Positions 1 through 5,824 of a stretch of DNA of 5,824 nt are shown here, one piece after another; the stretch's first letter is position 1, and every line of letters begins with the position of its first letter. Both the position numbers and the translations under genes were made by a program. Under the pieces are notes generated by a model. The model did not search any database and was not told where the DNA came from. It saw nothing but the letters and a program-made list of their open reading frames with translations. The DNA is taken from contig CAISDR010000437.1 in NCBI GenBank assembly GCA_903884125.1, forward strand, positions 1 to 5,824, given 5' to 3'. The stretch is from an uncultured bacterium (lineage in GTDB: Bacteria > Pseudomonadota > Alphaproteobacteria > CAISDR01).

Positions 1-749
1 CCTTCACCGGCCCCGGCAAAGCCTGGCAACAGGGGTGTTTCAGGGCGCGGCTGCGCATCGAGCAGCCCTGCTGCTTTAAGTTCATCCAGACCTGGCAGAT
101 CCGTCAGCTTGTCCAGGCCGAAATGGATCAGGAAGTCTTCGGTGGTGCCATAGGTCATTGGCCTGCCCGGCGAGTCACGGCGTCCGCGCGGGCGTATCCA
201 TCCGGCTTCCAGCAGCACATCGATAGTGCCCTTGGACAGTGCCACACCACGGATTTCCTCCACTTCGGTACGGGTCACCGGCTGGTGATAGGCAATGATC
301 GCAAGCGCTTCTGTGGCAGCACGCGAAAGCTTTTTCAGTTCGACCCGTTCACGCTCCAGCATGAATGCCAGATCGGCAGCGGTGCGGAATGCCCATTTGC
401 CCGCAACCTGAACCAGATTGATCCCGCGCGGTTCATAGACCGATTTAAGACGATCCAGCAATGCATCAATATCCGCCCCTTCGGGCAGGCGCTCGGCCAA
501 TGCCTTGGCATCGAGCGGTTCAGCAGCGGCAAAAAGCAGGGCTTCGATCATGCGCAACTGGCCATCCGGATCTGCCCCTGCCTGATCGCGGCGCGAGACA
601 TGCAGAACAGAGACATTGTCGAAAAGATCTTCGCCGTCGCCGTCGCCTTCCTGGTTCGGAATATCCACATCGTCCGTCAACTGCCCTGCCTCGGCCTCGG
701 CTTCAAGGTCAGCGATTATTGCTTCATCTTCTGAGATTGGATGGCTCAT
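1..749 (-). CDS. scpB: Segregation and condensation protein B (ScpB), 3' end missing
   Basis: ScpB is the winged-helix (kite) subunit of the bacterial SMC-ScpAB condensin; it dimerises, binds ScpA and acts in the cytoplasm on the chromosome. The frame is open from the ATG at 749 to the window edge, giving 249 codons with no stop. After an acidic tail (residues 1-62) the first winged-helix region begins near RMIEALLFAAAEPLD (66-80), and the second covers about 141-212 with the family signature GWIRPRGRRDSPGRP (183-197), YGTT (200-203) and FLIHFGL (206-212), then LTDLPGLDEL (215-224). Nearly the whole conserved protein is therefore present and only the variable C-terminus is lost. The ATG overlaps the scpA stop as ATGA, and a GAGG ribosome-binding site lies 7 bases upstream. 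The identification is firm; the exact start is well supported but not proven. Confidence 0.95.
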   Translation of the reverse strand, partial: MSHPISEDEAIIADLEAEAEAGQLTDDVDIPNQEGDGDGEDLFDNVSVLHVSRRDQAGADPDGQLRMIEALLFAAAEPLDAKALAERLPEGADIDALLDRLKSVYEPRGINLVQVAGKWAFRTAADLAFMLERERVELKKLSRAATEALAIIAYHQPVTRTEVEEIRGVALSKGTIDVLLEAGWIRPRGRRDSPGRPMTYGTTEDFLIHFGLDKLTDLPGLDELKAAGLLDAQPRPETPLLPGFAGAGE

Positions 750-1564
750 TGCCCTGCCTCAACTTCCGATTGGCGCCGTTTGAGATAGATCGGCCCGAAT
801 AGTTCCAACTGGCGCAGTTCAGCCGCGCCTTCCTTGACCATTTCCAGACTGGCAGAAAATGTACCGGCCACGGCGGAACGGTACATAAGCCCTTCTTCGA
901 ACCCTTGCGGTAAAAAGTCCAGCAGGGGCATCCATTCGACCGACCGGCCCAAAATGGCCTTCAGCCTGTTCAGTGCCTCATCCATTGAATAAAGCGGCAG
1001 CTTGCGAATGGATAGTGGCTGATGGGTCTGCTGCGCCTGAACATCGGCATAGGCCCGAAGCAGCTCGTTATAGGTAACCGTCCACATGGACTTGCGGCGA
1101 ATCCGGATACCTTCAGGTGCGCCGCGCTGGAATACATCACGGCCAAGACGGGATAAGCCCATCAGCCGCGCACCCGCTTCGCGCATTGCTTCCAGCCGCC
1201 TGAGCTGGAAGGCCAGCCGGTCGGCCATCTCTTCGGCGGAGGGGGCCGCATCAGCCGGGGGCTCTGGCAGCAGCAATCTGCTTTTCAGATAGGCCAGCCA
1301 GGCCGCCATCACCAGATAATCTGCTGCCAGTTCCAGCCGTAGCCGACGGGCAGCGGCAATAAATGACAAATACTGTTCCACCAGTCCAAGGATTGAAATC
1401 CGGCGCAAGTCGACCTTTTGAGTTTTGGCCAAAGATAACAGCACATCCAACGGCCCTTCATAGCCGTCCAGATCCACAACCAGCTGTTCCTCGTCAATCG
1501 ACAAGGGTAATTGCGTTGTATCCCCTGCTTCAAAAGCAGAGGTTGTCTCGGGCGTCTCGGTCAA
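746..1564 (-). CDS. scpA: Segregation and condensation protein A (ScpA), kleisin, TTG start
   Basis: ScpA is the kleisin that bridges the SMC ATPase heads and carries ScpB, helping to compact and segregate the chromosome. The 272-residue product shows the N-terminal SMC-neck-binding signature YEGPLDVLLSLAKTQKVDL (35-53), the helical segment YLVMAAWLAYLKSRLLLP (83-100), a central helical linker, and the C-terminal winged-helix region AGTFSASLEMVKEG (233-246) to LFGPIYLK (255-262). Length is normal for the family. The start chosen is TTG at 1564, whose last two bases plus the next base (TTGA) contain the nagZ stop. No ATG occurs in frame before residue 86, which is already inside the conserved domain, so a non-ATG start is needed. 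Only a weak GGA lies about 8 bases upstream, so translation probably depends on coupling to nagZ. scpB follows with a 4-base overlap. Confidence 0.95.
   Translation of the reverse strand: MTETPETTSAFEAGDTTQLPLSIDEEQLVVDLDGYEGPLDVLLSLAKTQKVDLRRISILGLVEQYLSFIAAARRLRLELAADYLVMAAWLAYLKSRLLLPEPPADAAPSAEEMADRLAFQLRRLEAMREAGARLMGLSRLGRDVFQRGAPEGIRIRRKSMWTVTYNELLRAYADVQAQQTHQPLSIRKLPLYSMDEALNRLKAILGRSVEWMPLLDFLPQGFEEGLMYRSAVAGTFSASLEMVKEGAAELRQLELFGPIYLKRRQSEVEAGQ
757..760 (-). promoter_or_regulatory. Shine-Dalgarno site for scpB
   Basis: GAGG on the minus strand, 7 bases before the ATG at 749 and inside the last codons of scpA. It supports the ATG at 749 as the true start and so supports the acidic N-terminal tail being translated. 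Confidence 0.6.
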
Positions 1565-2601
1565 TGGACCAGTCCGGGCAATAATGCATTGAGCTGCGCC
1601 ACCAGTTCGACCGCTGTTGCCCCATCAGGGGACTTCCGGAAGGACAACGCATTTTCGGCACGAACCCGGCCCAAAGCTGAAAATGCCGGATTTGCAGCAG
1701 CAATGGCCTGCATTTCATCCATCTTGCCATTGCAATGAAGCAGGATATCGCAATCGGCCGCCAGCGCCAGCCGCGCCCGGTCGGTCAAATGGCCACCCAG
1801 TGCCCCCATTGAAAGATCATCCGTCATAACCAAACCTGAAAAGCCGATTTCCCCCCGAATTATCTCTCCCATGATCCTGGGCGACAGGGTGGCCGGGAAC
1901 GCCCTGTCCAGCGCCGTGTACAACACATGGGCGGTCATGGCCATAGGCAGATCGGCCAGCGCCCTGAATGGGGCAAAGTCCTGCGCCCTTAAACTGTCCA
2001 GCGGGGCGTCCACAACAGGCAACGCATGATGGCTGTCGACCCCTGCCCGTCCGTGGCCGGGAATATGCTTGATCACCGGCAGACACCCCCCGGCCAGAGC
2101 GCCCTGGGCCATGGCGCGCCCCAATTTTGCAACCATTTCCGGGCTGCGGGCCAGTGCCCGGTCACCGATCACATCATGGCTGCCATCGACCGGTACGTCC
2201 AGCACCGGTATGCAGTCGACCCATATGTCCAGTCTGGCCAGATCATGTGCCAGCAACCGTCCAACCGCCCGGGCGGCAAGGGTTGCAGCTTCCGGATCAG
2301 TTAAAGCCAACTGCCCCAGATGCGCCATTGGCAGCAGGCTATGGGCAAGATCCCCCTTCAGACGGGCAACCCGCCCCCCCTCCTGATCAATCAGGACCGG
2401 GGCATCAAACCCGGCGCAATCACGCATTTCTGCGACCAATGCCCGGATCTGATCTCCATCACGGATATTGCGCGCGAAAAGGATGAACCCATAAGGCATC
2501 ACATCGCGAAAAAAGGCGATTTCATCTGATGTCAGGCTCAAGCCCGACGCGCCAAAAATAATGGGCCGGAGCCCTGATGCCAAAGTCACGGCACCAGACA
2601 T
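1561..2601 (-). CDS. nagZ: Beta-N-acetylhexosaminidase NagZ (GH3)
   Basis: NagZ removes N-acetylglucosamine from GlcNAc-1,6-anhydroMurNAc (peptides) during peptidoglycan recycling in the cytoplasm; in many Gram-negatives its products also signal AmpC beta-lactamase induction. From the ATG at 2601 the product has 346 residues, typical for single-domain NagZ without the C-terminal domain of Gram-positive forms. Visible motifs: PYGFILFARNI (36-46), DQEGGR (72-77), KHIPGHG (178-184), the acid/base dyad DSH (Asp189, His191) and TDDLSMGA (260-267), in which Asp261 is the expected nucleophile by alignment with the family. All key residues are present. No signal peptide is seen. The ATG overlaps the end of the SPOR gene by 16 bases. 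A GTG at 2631 in the same frame would add 10 residues; the ATG is preferred because homologues begin close to this point. The stop overlaps the scpA start. Confidence 0.96.
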   Translation of the reverse strand: MSGAVTLASGLRPIIFGASGLSLTSDEIAFFRDVMPYGFILFARNIRDGDQIRALVAEMRDCAGFDAPVLIDQEGGRVARLKGDLAHSLLPMAHLGQLALTDPEAATLAARAVGRLLAHDLARLDIWVDCIPVLDVPVDGSHDVIGDRALARSPEMVAKLGRAMAQGALAGGCLPVIKHIPGHGRAGVDSHHALPVVDAPLDSLRAQDFAPFRALADLPMAMTAHVLYTALDRAFPATLSPRIMGEIIRGEIGFSGLVMTDDLSMGALGGHLTDRARLALAADCDILLHCNGKMDEMQAIAAANPAFSALGRVRAENALSFRKSPDGATAVELVAQLNALLPGLVH

Positions 2602-3845
2602 GGCTGATCGCGCGCCTTGAGTTTGGTGCACAGGTCCTGTGCAGCGCGGGCATCTTTAAGGCCACTGACCCGCAGCCGATACATGGTGCCACGCCCCGGA
2701 ATATCGACAGCGACAATAACTTTCTTCAGGCCGCCCAACAGATCGCCGTGCTTTTTCAGCAGGCGTTCCCATTCGCGTTCTACCACATCGTGATCAGGCA
2801 ACGCCCCCAACTGGACCATAGCCGTGCCACCGGCACCTGCACCGGCCGCAGGCGCGGCTGACGGTGGCTTTGGCAAAGCGGCAACCTGTGTGGGCGCCGC
2901 AGGTTTCAGGACCGATGCAGGCACGGAAATTGGCGAACTTGCCACCGGCGCTGGTGCTGGTGCTGGTGCTGGTGCTGGTGCCGATGCTGATGCGGGTGGC
3001 ACACCCAGCAATGCTGCTGCCTCGCCGGTGGGCCGAACCTGTGCCATGCCCTTGGGTGCTTCCAGCATCCCGGCGCTACGAACAGGTGGCGGCGGCGTAT
3101 TGTCATTGGCATTTGCCGCCCCCTTGGGCGTGCGGTCACCTGAAATCTCGACCGGTCCTGATCCGCGCACCTGCGCGGCCAGTTCAGCCTGGCTTAACCC
3201 TTTGGGACCGGTTGGTACCGGCACATTTTCTGCCTGCTGGCTGACCGGGGATACCGGCGCGGCCATGGTTGCCGGTGGCTGGGAACCAGCAGGTGGAATA
3301 GCCATTGATTTTGCCGAAGGTGCAGACTGCGGCACCCGCTTGGGTTCTTCGGGCCGGGGCAGCAATTCTTCTGAACCGGGTGCCGGTTCGGGATAACGTT
3401 CACCCGCTACGCGCGAATAAACCAGCTTGTCCTGATTTGGCACGACTGCCCCGCCCGGCTGGTCCGGGGCAATCTTGGTCGGCCCGGCTTCAGCCTGTAT
3501 CAGCGGCGGCGGGCCTGATGGCAGACGATCCAGCCCGCGATTATAAAAAAACCAGGCACCCCCGGCCACGCCAATCACAGCAAGGATGCCGCCAATGATC
3601 ATGTAAGGCGGGCGCTGCCCCTGATCTTCATAAAGATCATCATAGTCCGCCGTTCTCGCCCGCCAGACGGCCTCATCGCGGGCATCAGCGCGCATATCCG
3701 CGCCACCGCGGGGACGGTCGGCACTGTCATCATCATCCAGCGTAAAGCGCGGACCACGACCGCCCGCATCATTTTGCAACGGACGGCCATCAGCACTGTC
3801 GCCAAATACCGGGTCCCGACGGCCGGAACGATCACTCGGCGCCAT
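2586..3845 (-). CDS. SPOR-domain inner-membrane protein, likely cell-division related
   Basis: A 419-residue protein with bitopic layout. Residues 1-79 are a charged, Asp/Arg-rich cytoplasmic segment. Residues 80-101 (PYMIIGGILAV to WFFY) form one membrane helix followed by NRGLDR, suggesting N-in, C-out topology. Residues 102-340 are a long Pro/Ala-rich, probably disordered periplasmic linker with an Ala-Pro repeat at 289-300. Residues 341-419 match a SPOR domain: AMVQLGAL (342-349), MYRLRVSGLKD (388-398), then Cys406 and Cys416 near the end. SPOR domains bind septal peptidoglycan glycan strands stripped of stem peptides, and FtsN has this same general architecture. FtsN or DedD-like function is possible but the SPOR domain alone does not show it, so no symbol is given. 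ATG at 3845 shares one base with the argS stop (TAATG) and has a good ribosome-binding site. Confidence 0.93.
   Translation of the reverse strand: MAPSDRSGRRDPVFGDSADGRPLQNDAGGRGPRFTLDDDDSADRPRGGADMRADARDEAVWRARTADYDDLYEDQGQRPPYMIIGGILAVIGVAGGAWFFYNRGLDRLPSGPPPLIQAEAGPTKIAPDQPGGAVVPNQDKLVYSRVAGERYPEPAPGSEELLPRPEEPKRVPQSAPSAKSMAIPPAGSQPPATMAAPVSPVSQQAENVPVPTGPKGLSQAELAAQVRGSGPVEISGDRTPKGAANANDNTPPPPVRSAGMLEAPKGMAQVRPTGEAAALLGVPPASASAPAPAPAPAPAPVASSPISVPASVLKPAAPTQVAALPKPPSAAPAAGAGAGGTAMVQLGALPDHDVVEREWERLLKKHGDLLGGLKKVIVAVDIPGRGTMYRLRVSGLKDARAAQDLCTKLKARDQPCLVP
2946..2982 (-). repeat. Hexanucleotide tandem repeat encoding Ala-Pro
   Basis: On the plus strand four perfect GGTGCT units run from 2953 to 2976, flanked by one-mismatch copies GGCGCT (2947-2952) and GGTGCC (2977-2982) and by more diverged GATGCT/GATGCG units. 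Read on the minus strand they encode (Ala-Pro)6, residues 289-300 of the SPOR protein. The unit is a multiple of three, so gain or loss of copies by slippage would change linker length without breaking the frame. Confidence 0.85.
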
Positions 3846-5599
3846 TATCGCATCTCCTGTACGGGGGTAACGCCCAAGATTGCCAGCCCGTCGGCGATCA
3901 CCGCCTGGGTCGCCCGAATCAGTGCCAGCCGAGTGAGTGTAGCATCAGGTCTTTCCGGTTGTATGAACCGAAGACGCGGATCATCTTTGCCCCTGTTCCA
4001 CAGCCCGTGAAAAGCAGAGGCCAGATCATGGATGTAAAACGCAATCCGGTGGGGTTCATGTGCTTCGGCGGCCGATTCAATCTGGCGTGGATACTGAGCC
4101 AGAATCTTCACCAGACCCAGTTCGGCCTCATCACTCAGAAAAGTCAGATTGACCCGTGCCAGTGCGCGATCTGACATATCCTGCCCCGGCATGGCGTCGG
4201 CTGCATTTTTCAGAACGGAAGCAATACGCGCATGGGCATATTGGACGTAGAAAACCGGATTTTCCTTGGACTGTTCCGTGACTTTTGCAAAGTCAAAATC
4301 GAGGCTGGCATCATTTTTACGAAACAGCATGATAAAGCGCACCACATCGGCGCCCACTTCATCAACGACTTCGCGCAATGTGATGAAATCGCCCTTGCGC
4401 TTGGACATCTTGACCGGTTCGCCATTGCGCATCAGACGCACAAGCTGACAGATTTTTATATCCAGCGTGGCCTTATCATCGGATATGGCCTTAAGCGCTG
4501 ATTGCATCCGCTTGATATAGCCTGCGTGATCAGCACCCCAGACATCGATCTGTTCTGTAAATCCGCGATCCAGCTTGTCCTTGTGATAGGCAATGTCTGA
4601 TGCAAAATATGTCCAGGTGCCATCCGCCTTTTTTAAGGGCCTGTCCACATCATCCCCAAAGGCGGTTGCCCTGAACAGGGTCTGCGGCCGTTCTTCCCAG
4701 TCTTCGGGCAGTTTGCCCTTGGGCGGTTCAAGCACGCCCACATAAATCTGGCCGCGTTCTTCCAGTTCAGCCAGTGCGGTGTCCACTTTGCCCGCGCGAT
4801 GCAAGGCCGCTTCTGACGAGAACACGTCGTGCCTGATGCCCAGTGCGAGCAGATCATCCCGGATCAGCGCCATCATCGCGTCAATCGATGCGTCACGCAG
4901 CAAAGGCAGCCAGCCTTCTTCGTCAAGGTTCAGCAACGCCGCACCATGGGTCTTTGCCAGGGCAGCACCAAGCGGCTTCAGATATTCGCCCGGATAAAGA
5001 CCTTCGGGAATTTCACCGATATCTTCGCCCAGCGCCTCGCGGTAACGCAGAAACGCCGACTTCGCCACAACATCTATCTGCGCACCCGCATCATTGACAT
5101 AATATTCGCGACACACCTTGTAGCCTGCACGGCCAAGCAGCGCTGACAGCGCGTCGCCGAATACCGCACCCCGGCAATGGCCCACATGCATGGGACCCGT
5201 GGGATTGGCCGAGACAAATTCCACATTGACCGGGCGGCCTGCACCAATATCTGATGCACCAAATCCGCCGAGATCCGAAAGGATCAGGGCAAGCAGCTGC
5301 TGCCAGACATTTTCGGCCAGCCGCAGGTTGATAAAGCCGGGGCCTGCTATGTTCACGCCCACAACACCGGGAATGGTGCGCAAGACGGGCGCCATCAGGT
5401 CTGCCAGCTGACGCGGATTTAATCCAGCTGGCCGCGCCAGCACCATGGCCGCATTGGTAGCCATGTCACCATGGGACGGATCGCGGGGCGGCTCGACTGT
5501 AACCGACGACAGGTCAAGTTCGCCGGGCAGTCGTCCGTCAAGTTGCAGGCTCTTGATACGTGCGAAAAGTTCGTCTTTGAAATGCTTGAATAAGTTCAT
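3845..5599 (-). CDS. argS: Arginyl-tRNA synthetase
   Basis: Charges tRNA-Arg with arginine using ATP; class Ia synthetase, cytoplasmic and essential. The 584-residue product is full length for the family. The N-terminal additional domain (about 1-110) is followed by the catalytic Rossmann fold with VEFVSANPTGPMHVGHCRG (126-144), where HVGH (138-141) is the HIGH motif, and REYYVNDAGAQID (164-176). GADHAGYIKRM (355-365) and KMSKRKGDFITL (397-408) supply the rest of the active site; here a KMSK loop is present, while some bacterial ArgRS have degenerate versions. The C-terminal DALR anticodon-binding domain starts near NPVFYVQYAHARI (447-459) and runs to the end. ATG at 5599 overlaps the upstream stop as ATGA, with no strong ribosome-binding site, so coupling is likely. 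The stop TAA shares one base with the SPOR start. Confidence 0.98.
   Translation of the reverse strand: MNLFKHFKDELFARIKSLQLDGRLPGELDLSSVTVEPPRDPSHGDMATNAAMVLARPAGLNPRQLADLMAPVLRTIPGVVGVNIAGPGFINLRLAENVWQQLLALILSDLGGFGASDIGAGRPVNVEFVSANPTGPMHVGHCRGAVFGDALSALLGRAGYKVCREYYVNDAGAQIDVVAKSAFLRYREALGEDIGEIPEGLYPGEYLKPLGAALAKTHGAALLNLDEEGWLPLLRDASIDAMMALIRDDLLALGIRHDVFSSEAALHRAGKVDTALAELEERGQIYVGVLEPPKGKLPEDWEERPQTLFRATAFGDDVDRPLKKADGTWTYFASDIAYHKDKLDRGFTEQIDVWGADHAGYIKRMQSALKAISDDKATLDIKICQLVRLMRNGEPVKMSKRKGDFITLREVVDEVGADVVRFIMLFRKNDASLDFDFAKVTEQSKENPVFYVQYAHARIASVLKNAADAMPGQDMSDRALARVNLTFLSDEAELGLVKILAQYPRQIESAAEAHEPHRIAFYIHDLASAFHGLWNRGKDDPRLRFIQPERPDATLTRLALIRATQAVIADGLAILGVTPVQEMR
3854..3858 (-). 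promoter_or_regulatory. Shine-Dalgarno site for the SPOR gene
   Basis: AGGAG on the minus strand, 8 bases before the ATG at 3845. It is the strongest ribosome-binding site in the window and sits wholly inside the last codons of argS (Gln-Glu-Met-Arg-stop). It fixes the SPOR start and suggests that ribosomes can load independently here as well as by coupling. Confidence 0.7.
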
Positions 5600-5824
5600 C
5601 GCTCGTTCTGACTAACGTCGAAAAGCCGGCCGTGTTCGCCATAAGCAAATCCATCGGTCATTCCGGCAATGTAATCGGCGGCGCGCCGTGCGGTGCGGGG
5701 TGTACCCGGACTATCACAATGACGCGCCCATTCCGGGGGAAGCACATCGGGCTCGGCCAGAAACAGGTGGAACAGATTTTCCACAACCCGCTTGGCTTTG
5801 CTCATCATGCGGTTGACTTTGTAA
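5596..5824 (-). CDS. dgt: dGTPase-like dNTP triphosphohydrolase (HD family), C-terminal fragment
   Basis: Only the last 75 codons are in the window; the frame is open to the edge (first full codon at 5823) and the real start is further upstream. The visible part reads YKVNRMMSKAKRVVENLF, then LPPEWARHC and AADYIAGMTDGFAYGEHGRLFD before the TGA. The AKRVVENLF helix followed by DYIAGMTD and EH..LFD is the usual C-terminus of bacterial deoxyguanosinetriphosphate triphosphohydrolase-like proteins, which hydrolyse dNTPs to the deoxynucleoside and triphosphate and help control dNTP pools. The HD metal-binding motifs lie in the missing part and could not be checked. The common Arg after MTD is Gly here. 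A location immediately before argS agrees with the assignment. An internal ATG at 5808 exists but is within the conserved region and is not the start. Confidence 0.88.
   Translation of the reverse strand, partial: YKVNRMMSKAKRVVENLFHLFLAEPDVLPPEWARHCDSPGTPRTARRAADYIAGMTDGFAYGEHGRLFDVSQNER

Noticed and set aside
123..734. A 203-codon open frame on the plus strand
   Set aside because: It lies entirely antisense to scpB, whose reading frame carries clear family motifs across the same bases. The plus-strand product has no recognisable domain.
1..749. A possible gap or broken gene downstream of scpA
   Set aside because: Manual translation from the ATG at 749 gives 249 uninterrupted codons of ScpB. 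It only lacks a stop because the window ends.
2946..2994. Regular repeats that could suggest a CRISPR array or regulatory repeat
   Set aside because: The units are 6 bases with no spacers and translate in frame to Ala-Pro in a real protein, so this is a coding microsatellite.
2824..3396. A 190-codon plus-strand open frame rich in Ala and Gly
   Set aside because: It is the reverse-complement shadow of the GC-rich, low-complexity linker of the SPOR gene; such repeats lack stops in several frames.
3840..3860. A possible independent promoter before the SPOR gene
   Set aside because: The region is the argS 3' end and shows a ribosome-binding site but no credible -35/-10 pair.
1..5824. A novel defence, mobile or biosynthetic system
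   Set aside because: All bases are accounted for by six housekeeping genes of known families with intact motifs; there are no integrases, transposases, tRNAs, atypical composition or unexplained spacers.

Overview
The window is a gap-free run of six genes, all on the minus strand. It reads from right to left: dgt-like (3' end only), argS, a SPOR-domain membrane protein, nagZ, scpA, scpB (3' end cut off by the window edge). Every gene overlaps its neighbour by 1 to 16 bases, so no intergenic DNA is left for an internal promoter or terminator. The cluster looks like one translationally coupled transcript whose promoter lies beyond base 5824 and whose terminator lies before base 1.

The gene order and the protein sequences point to an alphaproteobacterium. 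From recall, dgt-argS-SPOR-nagZ-scpA-scpB, often followed by tatABC, is a common chromosomal arrangement in that class. The DNA is moderately GC-rich with uniform style throughout, and there are no mobile elements, RNA genes, CRISPR arrays or signs of recent transfer. I cannot name the order or genus with confidence.

Region by region: 5596-5824 is the C-terminus of a dNTP triphosphohydrolase of the HD family. 3845-5599 is a complete class I arginyl-tRNA synthetase. 2586-3845 is a single-pass inner-membrane protein with a long Pro/Ala linker and a C-terminal SPOR domain. 1561-2601 is the cytoplasmic beta-N-acetylglucosaminidase NagZ. 746-1564 is the kleisin ScpA, which appears to start with TTG. 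1-749 is most of ScpB, with an unusually acidic N-terminal tail.

The set joins growth (dNTP control, tRNA charging), septal peptidoglycan (SPOR binding, NagZ recycling) and chromosome segregation (ScpA/ScpB of the SMC condensin). This is a housekeeping region. I found no convincing undescribed system. The points worth a second look are start-codon choices, the continuous overlap chain, the low-complexity SPOR linker and the acidic ScpB tail.
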